Made by a program: the position numbers and the translations under genes
Notes under the pieces: generated by a model
What the model was told of the DNA's origin: nothing
The model's input: only the letters and a program-made list of their open reading frames with translations
The model's database searches: none
Source: Patescibacteria group bacterium
Lineage (GTDB): Bacteria; Patescibacteriota; Microgenomatia; UBA10105; UBA927
Assembly (NCBI GenBank): GCA_003545435.1
Contig: DPYI01000031.1
Coordinates: 1,069 to 21,691 of the forward strand
DNA: 20,623 nucleotides
Direction: 5' to 3'
Shown: in pieces, positions 1-6,251 of the stretch
How the letters are laid out: each line of letters opens with the position of its first letter
Numbering within the stretch: position 1 is the stretch's first letter

Positions 1-7
1 ATGAGGC

Positions 8-352
8 TTATAACTTATAATAAGTTATAGACGCAGGAAGCTGGTAATATGTCGTTGCACCTATTGTAAACGGTAACGTGTCAATAGTGGGTAGAACCAC
101 AAAGCAATCCTCATCGGCATACATGGTTACGCTATCAGCGTAAGGGATTGCGTATATTGTTATTGGTTTTACTTGGCAAGCAGCAAAAACTTTTGTGTTC
201 TGCCGGAAAGTAGCAGGAGACAAGAGTTCTAATATGAGGAAAACTATCAGAAACAATCCCGCTAAAATAACCAAAAGATGAAATGGAGACATAAAAGACA
301 AGACGTTATTTCTAAATTGCATTTTTTTCGTTTTTCTTCTTGTAGCTTTCAT
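8..352 (-). CDS. Small single-pass membrane protein, function unknown
   Basis: A 114-residue protein with a Lys/Arg-rich N-terminus, one strongly hydrophobic segment at about residues 25-46, and a short polar C-terminal part with two Cys that would lie outside the cell if the positive-inside rule holds. I do not recognise a family. It starts only 5 bases after the stop of the S74 fibre-like gene on the same strand, so it is probably the last gene of the 2546-to-8 unit and may be translationally coupled to it. Met11 (codon at 320-322) is an alternative start that keeps the whole TM segment. No Shine-Dalgarno is clear for either. The gene is complete, with its TAA at positions 8-10. Confidence 0.65.
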   Translation of the reverse strand: MKATRRKTKKMQFRNNVLSFMSPFHLLVILAGLFLIVFLILELLSPATFRQNTKVFAACQVKPITIYAIPYADSVTMYADEDCFVVLPTIDTLPFTIGATTYYQLPASITYYKL

Positions 353-357
353 ACTAT

Positions 358-2133
358 TTATTGTACCAGCTTTTCTATTTTGGCATCAAGGAGATCAATC
401 TGCTGGTTCAGGCGCTCGATTGCCTGTTTATGTTTTTTTAGTTCAGCAAGAAGAAGGATGGAGAGTTTTTCATAGTCCACGTTGCGGATTTCTCCGTTAT
501 TGTAAATTGCCAGTTCAGGGATTGTCTGATAGACTTCCTCGGCGATAAGTCCGATCTGATGGCCGTTGCCAAGGACTTTCCCCAAGTGTATATATTCCGG
601 TTTGTAGTCAAAGGAAACCGGACGCAAGCGGTAGAGGTTTTCCGTATCAACAACAAGATCAGTAATATGTTCCTTATAATCCCTAGAGCTTCCGGAGGCA
701 TAGACTGTTCCGACAACATCCAATTCATACCCCGGATTCGTCGTCCCGATGCCGACGCGGCCTGCGGAAGTGATACGCATGCGCTCGCTGTTTCCCGCTG
801 TGTAAAAATAAATATTCCCGCTGGCGTTTGCAGCCGACAAACCCAATCCGCCCGCCAGATTGCTTCCTGACTCCAAAAGTGCTCCGTCCTGGATGTATCT
901 GCCTGCAGTTGTATAGGCAGTTCCGAAAAGATAGAGGTGCGCCCGGGAGTCTCCGCTCCGCTGATTGTCCAATCCTAGTTGAGAAAATGCAGCGGTCCCT
1001 GTGCTTGCATTGTCCACAACCAAACTCGTATCGGCATCCTGATCTTTCACAATATTCAGAATTGTAGCCGGACTCGTCGTCCCGATGCCGACGCTGCCAC
1101 TTTCCAGTACGGTAAACACTTCTGTTCCCCCAGTTTCAAACAAATTTAAAATATCAGTTGTTCCGCTTGTCTGTACTGTTAGCTTTGCTCCCGGTCCCGT
1201 CGTCCCGATGCCGACGAGGCCGGCGTCTGTTATTCTGATCCTTTCATCTAATGTTGTCGTTGTCTTGTCTGTCGTATTGAAAGTAATGTATGTTCCGTTC
1301 GCTGTGCTTGACCAGGTTTCTGCGGCATAACCTACCACCGCTACCTTTGCTCCAGTAGTGAAAGCAGAACCAGTATAGCCTCTTGCTCCCATACCAAAGA
1401 TAACATCATTAGCTTGAAGGGCTGATGGCAACGCTAAAGTTCCTCTTGCAGCTCTTGTGGATACTGGAAACCAAGCTAATGCCGTGCCATCAGCTCCGCT
1501 GTATATTTCAGGCATTACAACAGCACCACCGGTTCCAATGACGTGTAAAGGGAAAAGGGGTCCCGTCGTCCCGATACCGACGAGGCCGGCTCCTGATATA
1601 ACCATTCTTGGAGTCGAGTTACCATTTGTGAGAAATGCGATAGGAGCGTTGTTACCCTGATATATATTTAGAGAGTTAGCGCCTCCATAAGTTGTGTATG
1701 CGGAACCATTAGCAATAAGGCCCATGACAGTACCTATAGCGTTGGTTCTAAGTACTAAGGTAGCACCGCCGCCAGAGTTAGCATTTTTTATTCCGATGCC
1801 CTCCTCTGCGGCAGTATTTGTGTAGACATCCAGAAGGTATGCCGGTTCCGTCGTCCCGATGCCGACGGTGCCGTCCACAACCAATGAGATTGCTCCTGAC
1901 GGATCAAGATAATAATTAGCATCGGCATTATCAATAAATTTCAGCCCAGTGATGGTGTTGGCACCGGTTGTCAATGCAGCGTCGACTGTTATCGTCCCTC
2001 CGGTAACCCTCGGGTATGGCGTAGGCGTAACAGCAAAGACAGGCGATCGCATAAAAAAGCATGCAACCCCAGCCAAAAATAAAACATATGCGCTGTTTAA
2101 AAAACGTTTCATAGGTGTTGTTATTTCGGACAT
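358..2133 (-). CDS. Secreted fibre-like protein with C-terminal S74-type intramolecular chaperone domain
   Basis: 591 residues. An N-terminal signal peptide (hydrophobic about 12-28, likely cleavage after Val-Phe-Ala34) leads into a Thr/Gly/Ala-rich beta-type body. The body carries five copies of a VGIGTTxP motif near residues 90, 185, 307, 348 and 460, a pattern common in phage tail fibres and trimeric surface proteins. The last 110 residues match the S74 peptidase/endosialidase chaperone family: a Ser-x4-Lys dyad (Ser482, Lys487), the GLIAEEV motif at 528-534, and a heptad-like coiled-coil tail at about 560-591. In that family the domain trimerises the fibre and then cuts itself off. Met8 (codon 2110-2112) gives a more classical signal peptide and avoids the 13-nt overlap with the upstream gene, so the start is uncertain. 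No phage structural genes are nearby. Confidence 0.85.
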   Translation of the reverse strand: MSEITTPMKRFLNSAYVLFLAGVACFFMRSPVFAVTPTPYPRVTGGTITVDAALTTGANTITGLKFIDNADANYYLDPSGAISLVVDGTVGIGTTEPAYLLDVYTNTAAEEGIGIKNANSGGGATLVLRTNAIGTVMGLIANGSAYTTYGGANSLNIYQGNNAPIAFLTNGNSTPRMVISGAGLVGIGTTGPLFPLHVIGTGGAVVMPEIYSGADGTALAWFPVSTRAARGTLALPSALQANDVIFGMGARGYTGSAFTTGAKVAVVGYAAETWSSTANGTYITFNTTDKTTTTLDERIRITDAGLVGIGTTGPGAKLTVQTSGTTDILNLFETGGTEVFTVLESGSVGIGTTSPATILNIVKDQDADTSLVVDNASTGTAAFSQLGLDNQRSGDSRAHLYLFGTAYTTAGRYIQDGALLESGSNLAGGLGLSAANASGNIYFYTAGNSERMRITSAGRVGIGTTNPGYELDVVGTVYASGSSRDYKEHITDLVVDTENLYRLRPVSFDYKPEYIHLGKVLGNGHQIGLIAEEVYQTIPELAIYNNGEIRNVDYEKLSILLLAELKKHKQAIERLNQQIDLLDAKIEKLVQ

Positions 2134-2546
2134 TGTACTTTTATATCAGAGCATTCATCCAGACAATGATCATCAGCGTACGTTTTGGGACACTCTTTTC
2201 GCTGAGCATCTCCATAGTGATTGCAGATGCCCAAGGGGTCGCAGGCGTACGGCCCCGGTCCGGTCGGACGGGGCGTGGGAGTTGGAGTGGATCTCGGAGT
2301 CGGAGTGATAGTGGGAGTGAGTCCGCCGGCTGGCGGAGGTCCTGCATTTTCATCACCAGCCGCTCCGCCATTTTCCTGAGCTACGGTTTGAGCTGCCTTT
2401 CCGGAATTTCTGGCATATCGCCAAATGCCGATATTAAGACCGACATACGCAAAAAAAATGAGAATACCTGCTCCGACAAGAACCATTTTCTTTTGCGCGG
2501 TGAGCGTACGGAAAAGGGATGGGGAAACGGCAGGATATTGTTCCAT
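2121..2546 (-). CDS. Membrane-anchored Pro/Thr-linker protein with six-Cys C-terminus
   Basis: 141 residues in three parts: a short cytoplasmic N-terminus, a TM helix at about 21-41, and an extracellular Ala/Gly then Pro/Thr-rich linker (about 55-98) leading to a compact tail with six Cys (102, 108, 119, 128, 132, 139), probably disulfide-bonded. Such TM, PTP-linker and Cys-knot layouts are frequent in Microgenomates-type surface proteins, but I cannot assign a function. Its 3' end overlaps the annotated start of the S74 fibre-like gene by 13 nt, indicating co-transcription. Residues 71-75 (PPAGG) of the linker are encoded by a copy of a 16-nt palindromic repeat found elsewhere in the window. 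Confidence 0.75.
   Translation of the reverse strand: MEQYPAVSPSLFRTLTAQKKMVLVGAGILIFFAYVGLNIGIWRYARNSGKAAQTVAQENGGAAGDENAGPPPAGGLTPTITPTPRSTPTPTPRPTGPGPYACDPLGICNHYGDAQRKECPKTYADDHCLDECSDIKVQCPK
2322..2337. repeat. 16-nt palindromic unit inside coding sequence
   Basis: TCCGCCGGCTGGCGGA, with 6-base arms TCCGCC/GGCGGA. It encodes PPAGG in the linker of the 141-residue membrane protein. The same unit recurs at 6499-6514, 12003-12018 and 14867-14882. Confidence 0.7.
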
Positions 2547-2570
2547 ATTTTCTCTATATTCTCTCTAGTT

Positions 2571-2599
2571 AGTTAACCACGAAACAGTATGTGTGTCAA
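2571..2599 (-). promoter_or_regulatory. Candidate promoter of the 2546-to-8 surface-protein unit
   Basis: On the minus strand a perfect -35 TTGACA (2594-2599) is followed after 17 nt by a weak -10 TTAACT (2571-2576, three of six consensus bases). The predicted leader is about 17 nt, with only a loose purine stretch in place of a Shine-Dalgarno. Confidence 0.45.
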
Positions 2600-2627
2600 T
2601 ATCATTACTCATCAGCTAATGGAGTCT

Positions 2628-3236
2628 CTATTTTTTTAGTGCATTGAGCCATTCCTTTTTCAATTTGGAAAAATGGTGGGCATTGAGATTGAGCTCGGGC
2701 AGTTGAGTCGTATGAGAAATAATGTCTGATAACGATGAAATCAATTCCTTTTTTGTCTTTTTGGCGTGTATACAGTACAAACGCCAATCAAACTCCGGCA
2801 ATCTCAACAAACTCATGATATCCAGCATATCTTTATATCCCTTACTGCTTCCTGACCGCGCCCCGTAGGCAATTTGCTTAAGAATAACCAGAATTTCCGG
2901 CTGCGGGACGCGAAATCCGCCAATATTGTGTGAAAGAGCCATAATATCCTCTGCCGGCAATCCAAGCTTGGACCAAAAAGGAACATAGATATCTATCTGT
3001 ATCTCGTCAACTATTGCCTCGTATTTTGATAACCGATTGTTTTTCGTGACCGTAAATTTCTCTTTTATTTTTACTAACGATTCCATGCTGACAATAATGT
3101 CAATATCTTTTGATTTTAACTGGTGCGTATAAAGCCAGACGGCCCACCCGCCGATAAGGACGAAGTCGTATTCATGACGGAGCGCTTGGAGGGTCTGCCA
3201 GCTTTTATCAGTAACGGTGTCACGATAGTAGTCCAT
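2628..3236 (-). CDS. MNT-fold nucleotidyltransferase, AbiEii-like toxin candidate
   Basis: 202 residues. The N-terminal third has the nucleotidyltransferase signature: a GGWAVW glycine motif at about 29-34, then a KDIDI acidic pair (Asp44/Asp46), and a further acidic strand in the EIQIDIYVPF segment near residue 80 that could give the third metal ligand. The rest is helical and ends in a Lys-rich tail. It overlaps the preceding winged-helix gene by 17 nt (3220-3236). Known biology: AbiEii-type toxins are nucleotidyltransferases paired with an upstream winged-helix antitoxin AbiEi in type IV toxin-antitoxin systems. I infer this role from fold, order and overlap; the alternative is a housekeeping or antibiotic-type nucleotidyltransferase. 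I recall similar GGWAVxLYT...KDID proteins in archaea, so horizontal sharing is possible. Confidence 0.75.
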   Translation of the reverse strand: MDYYRDTVTDKSWQTLQALRHEYDFVLIGGWAVWLYTHQLKSKDIDIIVSMESLVKIKEKFTVTKNNRLSKYEAIVDEIQIDIYVPFWSKLGLPAEDIMALSHNIGGFRVPQPEILVILKQIAYGARSGSSKGYKDMLDIMSLLRLPEFDWRLYCIHAKKTKKELISSLSDIISHTTQLPELNLNAHHFSKLKKEWLNALKK

Positions 3237-3816
3237 CGATGACTCCTTTCAGATAGGTAACAAAATCTTTGGCATACCAATCAGTGAGGTTCCACAGATC
3301 GACAAATATGTGTCCAAGGGAAAGCTCCTTGCCGTAGAGGTAAAGAAACGGATCGGCTTGCAGGATGAAAACATTTGGTTTTCCGTTTCTTGTTTCTTTT
3401 TGAAAACGGTTTTTCACTATTTCCGGGTGGCTATGATAACAATACACGCTCTCATAGTCAGCAGGCGGTTCGCCAAACCGCTGGCGGATGGCGCTATACG
3501 CAGTGAGATAAGAGTCCGGAGGCAGCTGGCCTTCAATTTCCCTGACCGGCTCGTTGAGCCTGAAAGAAAAAGCAACATCTTTTGATAACTGCCGGACATT
3601 CGCCCAGTGGTAAAGAATTTTTTCATAATCGACAATGTCAAATCCCCGTCCGCCGACCCGGATGCCTCCCAAGCGCCTGATCGGGATGAGTGCCGCGTTG
3701 ACCGTAGAAGAAGAAACGCTAAAAAGCGTGGCTAATTCCTGCTGTTGAAAGCGGATCGTCCGTTTTTCGATGACCTCAAAGAGAAGGTGGCGCCAAATGA
3801 ATTCGTTTTTTTTCAT
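3220..3816 (-). CDS. Winged-helix protein, AbiEi-like antitoxin/regulator candidate
   Basis: 198 residues. Residues about 8-70 look like a winged helix: a helix-turn-helix around QQELATLFSVSSSTVNAALIPIRR, then a Gly-rich wing (GGIRVGGRGFDIV). The remainder is a mixed alpha/beta domain I cannot name. The gene runs directly into the nucleotidyltransferase with a 17-nt overlap, the order of antitoxin then toxin in AbiE systems. It has its own good promoter (3837-3865) and a palindrome over the start region that fits autoregulation, as AbiEi proteins do. An SD-like GAGGT lies 9 nt before the ATG, one of the few in the window. It is shorter than typical AbiEi proteins as I know them, so family membership is inference. 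Confidence 0.7.
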   Translation of the reverse strand: MKKNEFIWRHLLFEVIEKRTIRFQQQELATLFSVSSSTVNAALIPIRRLGGIRVGGRGFDIVDYEKILYHWANVRQLSKDVAFSFRLNEPVREIEGQLPPDSYLTAYSAIRQRFGEPPADYESVYCYHSHPEIVKNRFQKETRNGKPNVFILQADPFLYLYGKELSLGHIFVDLWNLTDWYAKDFVTYLKGVIDGLLS

Positions 3817-3826
3817 AGAAAAAAGA

Positions 3827-3839
3827 CCTCAATTCGAGG
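3827..3839. promoter_or_regulatory. Imperfect palindrome over -10, start site and SD: candidate operator or hairpin
   Basis: CCTCAATTCGAGG on the plus strand, with CCTC/GAGG arms around a near-palindromic AATTC core. On the minus strand it touches the -10 box, covers the predicted transcription start and contains the GAGG of the ribosome binding site of the winged-helix gene. It could be bound by that protein, or fold in the mRNA and hide the SD. Confidence 0.45.
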
Positions 3840-3865
3840 ATAATCGAAATGAGAGTGTTTGTCAA
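3837..3865 (-). promoter_or_regulatory. Promoter of the AbiE-like pair
   Basis: Minus-strand -35 TTGACA (3860-3865, perfect), 17-nt spacer, -10 TATCCT (3837-3842). The predicted transcript starts near 3830, giving a leader of about 14 nt. The -35 box overlaps that of the divergent plus-strand promoter. Confidence 0.7.
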
Positions 3866-3887
3866 GTTGCCGGTTTTGTAGTATTCT
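3859..3887 (+). promoter_or_regulatory. Promoter of the TPR membrane protein gene
   Basis: -35 TTGTCA (3859-3864), 17-nt spacer, -10 TATTCT (3882-3887). Transcription is expected at about 3894-3895, only 3-4 nt before the ATG at 3898, so the mRNA would be essentially leaderless. This also rules out the in-frame TTG at 3859 as start codon. Confidence 0.6.
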
Positions 3888-3897
3888 AGAAATCACC

Positions 3898-5811
3898 ATG
3901 AACATCTATCGGTTTTTCAGAAAAATGTCAAAGACGCTTCTTGTGCTCTCTTTTGTCGTTCTTCCCGTCTTTTTCCTGCCCGTCACGCGCGAGTATTTCG
4001 ATACGAATAAATGGGCTTTTTTTGTCCTCACATCGCTTCTTGTCCTTGTGATGTGGACAGCTCGGCTCCTACTCACCGGAAACGCAACCGTTTCCTGGTC
4101 TGGAACAACTGTGGGGATTGGGCTTGTGACTGTTGCCGGGTTTTTTTCCTTGACCTTCTCGTCGTTTAACAAAATAGAGGCGCTCCTGTCCTTTTTGGGT
4201 CCTGTCACCTGGATATCGGCAACCGTCATCTTGTTTTTCGGCCCTTCGCTTCTCTCCCAACGGGAAAAAATACTCTTGCGGCTTGGCCTCACCGGAGTTG
4301 CCGGCCTTGCCGGCCTTGGAGCTCTGTATCAACATATAGGTCTGGGGACCATGGTTTTCCAAACCGGTTCGCCTTTTACCGATCCGTTTTTCACGCCTGT
4401 TGGGTCAACGATCAGCCTCATCACGTTCCTCATCCTGTGCCTTCCCATCAGCATATCGATTGCCATACATGCAATACAGGAAAAAAAAGAGATGATTGCT
4501 GCCGTATCCGTGGTTGCAGCCGTGATAACCGTTTGTGGACTGGGGATGACGCTTTGGAACTATATCCCCCGTGCATCTTCCCAAATCCTTCCCCTGACGC
4601 TTGGCGTGCGCCTGATCCTCTCATCATGGGACACTATCCCCCATGCACTTTTTGGCCAAGGATCGGAAAAATTTCTTGAAGTCTTTACCCTGTTTAGGCC
4701 TACGTCCGTTAACATGACACCCATCTGGAACATCGGATTTACGGCAAATGCATCACTCCTTTTGCACATCGGGAGCACGTTTGGGATTTTGGGGCTTATC
4801 TGTTTTGTTGTTTTCCTTTTTCAACTATGGAAAGAGTGGGCCAATCATCCAGTAACATCTCTCCAAGCAATACTGTATATCATTCTGTCTCTCTTGGTTC
4901 CGCCAACCTTCATTCTGGTTTATATCCTCATCCTATTCATCCTTTCCTCCGACTCCCAACGGGAAATCCGTGTGACAACTAAAGGACTTGGCCGTTTCCT
5001 GATTGCTTTTTTCTTATCAAGCATCACTCTGTTGGGTATATTCGGCCTGTTCCGTTGGTACAAAGGAGAACGCCTGCTTTTCCAATCCCTCGAATCTGCC
5101 CAGGATGGCAATGGGTCACAAACATTTATCCTGCAGGAAGAAGCAGTCAAAACAAATCCTATGAATCCTTCGTTTCACATGAGTGTCAGCCAAACCGCGC
5201 TTCTTTTGGCTGAGAACCTGGTTCAAAACGCGCCAAGAGATGATAATGGTAAGCCTAAATTATCGGATGAAGATAAGACGCTTCTGACAAATCTCGTAAA
5301 CCGGAGCATTCAGGAGGCAAAACTTGGTATTACCCTTTCTCCCGGCAATGTCCACACATGGGTCAGTCTTGCCCGGGTCTATCAGGGATTGGTCGGTATA
5401 GCAAAAGATTCCGATACTTGGGCAATTGCCAGCTATCAAAAAGCATTTGTTCTGGATCCAACCAATCCGGTCTTGCACCTTGATCTGGGAGGATTGTATA
5501 TGAGCCTCGGCAGGCAGGAGGATGCAGGGAAAGAATTTATTCTTGCCGTCACCCTCAAACCCAATTACATTGATGGATTTTATAATCTTGCGAACGTATT
5601 CAGGCAAATTGGCGATTGGGACAATGCCCTCAAAGCTCTTGAGCAGACGAAGCTCCTGATTGCCAAAGGGTCCACGGATGAAGCAAAAATCCAACAGGAA
5701 ATCCTTTTCATTTTAGAGGAAAAGAAAACAAAAGGACCGTCCAAAGAACCCACATCCCTCTATGTCCCGGAACTGAAGATGCCACAACAAAATCTACAAA
5801 TCTACAAATGA
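3898..5811 (+). CDS. Polytopic membrane protein with C-terminal TPRs (O-antigen polymerase/ligase-like)
   Basis: 637 residues. About the first 390 residues hold roughly ten hydrophobic segments with a larger extracytoplasmic loop, an arrangement like Wzy/WaaL-type polymerases and ligases that act on lipid-linked glycans. After the last TM helix the protein continues as a soluble helical region with at least two clear tetratricopeptide repeats at about 525-600 (the NPVLHLDLGGLYMSLGRQED and YIDGFYNLANVFRQIGDWDN segments) and a Lys-rich tail. Polymerase-like domains fused to TPRs are common in CPR genomes. I cannot identify catalytic residues, so the enzyme role is inference. The start is the ATG at 3898, set by the promoter. 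The last six codons (NLQIYK) and the TGA stop lie inside an 8-nt-unit repeat that begins the neighbouring four-helix-bundle unit. Confidence 0.8.
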   Translation: MNIYRFFRKMSKTLLVLSFVVLPVFFLPVTREYFDTNKWAFFVLTSLLVLVMWTARLLLTGNATVSWSGTTVGIGLVTVAGFFSLTFSSFNKIEALLSFLGPVTWISATVILFFGPSLLSQREKILLRLGLTGVAGLAGLGALYQHIGLGTMVFQTGSPFTDPFFTPVGSTISLITFLILCLPISISIAIHAIQEKKEMIAAVSVVAAVITVCGLGMTLWNYIPRASSQILPLTLGVRLILSSWDTIPHALFGQGSEKFLEVFTLFRPTSVNMTPIWNIGFTANASLLLHIGSTFGILGLICFVVFLFQLWKEWANHPVTSLQAILYIILSLLVPPTFILVYILILFILSSDSQREIRVTTKGLGRFLIAFFLSSITLLGIFGLFRWYKGERLLFQSLESAQDGNGSQTFILQEEAVKTNPMNPSFHMSVSQTALLLAENLVQNAPRDDNGKPKLSDEDKTLLTNLVNRSIQEAKLGITLSPGNVHTWVSLARVYQGLVGIAKDSDTWAIASYQKAFVLDPTNPVLHLDLGGLYMSLGRQEDAGKEFILAVTLKPNYIDGFYNLANVFRQIGDWDNALKALEQTKLLIAKGSTDEAKIQQEILFILEEKKTKGPSKEPTSLYVPELKMPQQNLQIYK

Positions 5812-5825
5812 CAAATCTACAAATC
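5790..5825 (+). repeat. Left terminal repeat, AAATNNAC units
   Basis: Units in order: AAATCTAC, AAATCTAC, AAATGAC, AAATCTAC, AAATC. The shortened third unit creates the TGA stop of the TPR membrane protein. Confidence 0.8.
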
Positions 5826-5826
5826 A

Positions 5827-6189
5827 ATGAATAAATATTTAAATACAGAAAAGGATATTCATACACGCATTTACAAATTTATTCTGAATTGCTTCCGTGA
5901 CGTAGTGAAACAAATTCCAAATACTATTGAAAATACTCCAATAAAACAACAACTCGTGTCTTCTCTTACCTCAATTGGAGCTAATGACCAAGAAGCTGAT
6001 GCCGCAGGGTCCCGAAAAGATTTTGTCGCGAAATATATAATTGTAAAGAAAGAAGCGAAGGAAACACATTATTGGCTCTGTTTTGTTCGCGATAGCGTCA
6101 TGGTGAAAGAATTAATTATTGATCCATATATTGCTGAATGCAAAGAGATACTTCTTATCGTAAGTAAAATTATAGAAAACACTCGCTAA
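5827..6189 (+). CDS. Four-helix-bundle protein, 23S rRNA intervening-sequence protein (IVP/S23) family
   Basis: 120 residues with the family pattern: an N-terminal EKDIHTRIYKFI helix, the SLTSIGANDQEADAAGSRKDF segment matching the characteristic TSIGANxxEAxxA..xKDF signature (about 48-66), then a helix with KKEAKETHYWLCFVRDS, and a last helix EILLIVSKIIENTR. Length agrees with the family (about 115-125). Known biology: these proteins are encoded in intervening sequences inside 23S rRNA of Leptospira and Coxiella, and share fold with Avd proteins of diversity-generating retroelements; their molecular job is unclear. Here the gene stands between convergent genes, bracketed by complementary repeats. 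It has no visible Shine-Dalgarno, and its base composition is clearly A+T-richer than its neighbours, consistent with transfer. Confidence 0.9.
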   Translation: MNKYLNTEKDIHTRIYKFILNCFRDVVKQIPNTIENTPIKQQLVSSLTSIGANDQEADAAGSRKDFVAKYIIVKKEAKETHYWLCFVRDSVMVKELIIDPYIAECKEILLIVSKIIENTR

Positions 6190-6215
6190 TTATTTTATTA
6201 AGTCATTCCTACATT

Positions 6216-6251
6216 GATTTGTTTATTTGTAGATTTGTTTATTTGTAGATT
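6216..6251 (-). repeat. Right terminal repeat, two 16-nt tandem units
   Basis: On the plus strand, GATTTGTTTATTTGTA twice plus GATT. Read on the minus strand it alternates AAATCTAC and AAATAAAC and ends in AAATC, mirroring the left repeat. Its outer edge overlaps the TAA stop (6250-6252) of the convergent glycosyltransferase. Confidence 0.8.

Larger units (their letters stand above)
5790..6251 (+). mobile_element. Inverted-repeat-bracketed four-helix-bundle (IVP) unit, putative mobile element
   Basis: A roughly 460-bp A+T-rich unit: a left repeat (5790-5825), a single 120-codon gene and a right repeat (6216-6251). Read inwards, both ends are five-unit arrays of the 8-nt motif AAATNNAC ending in AAATC. 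They share a perfect 13-nt inverted match, CAAATCTACAAAT at 5812-5824 and its complement at 6225-6237. The transcript could therefore fold into a long stem around the gene. The left repeat supplies the stop of the upstream gene and the right repeat abuts the stop of the convergent gene. No transposase is present; mobility is inference from structure. Confidence 0.5.

Noticed and set aside
740..1868. Near-identical segments (GTCGTCCCGATGCCGACG-like) at five places, resembling a repeat array
   Set aside because: Spacing is irregular (about 120-370 nt) and they encode the VGIGTT motif of one protein, so this is protein-level repetition, not CRISPR or a mobile repeat.
2115..2576. Open frame of 153 codons on the plus strand opposite the six-Cys gene
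   Set aside because: Low-complexity Ser/Arg/Gly translation of the antisense of the Pro/Thr linker, no domain and no promoter; a shadow.
3465..3500. CCGCTGGCGGAT-type sequence resembling the 16-nt palindrome
   Set aside because: It lacks the TCCGCC left arm, and the coding frame differs from the PPAGG reading; chance similarity in the winged-helix gene.
3859..3897. TTG start at 3859 for the TPR membrane protein
   Set aside because: The stretch contains the -35 and -10 boxes of its own promoter.
4284..4321. Tandem GCCGGCCTT in the TPR membrane protein gene
   Set aside because: Two short units encoding AGLAGLG within a TM helix; ordinary sequence drift.
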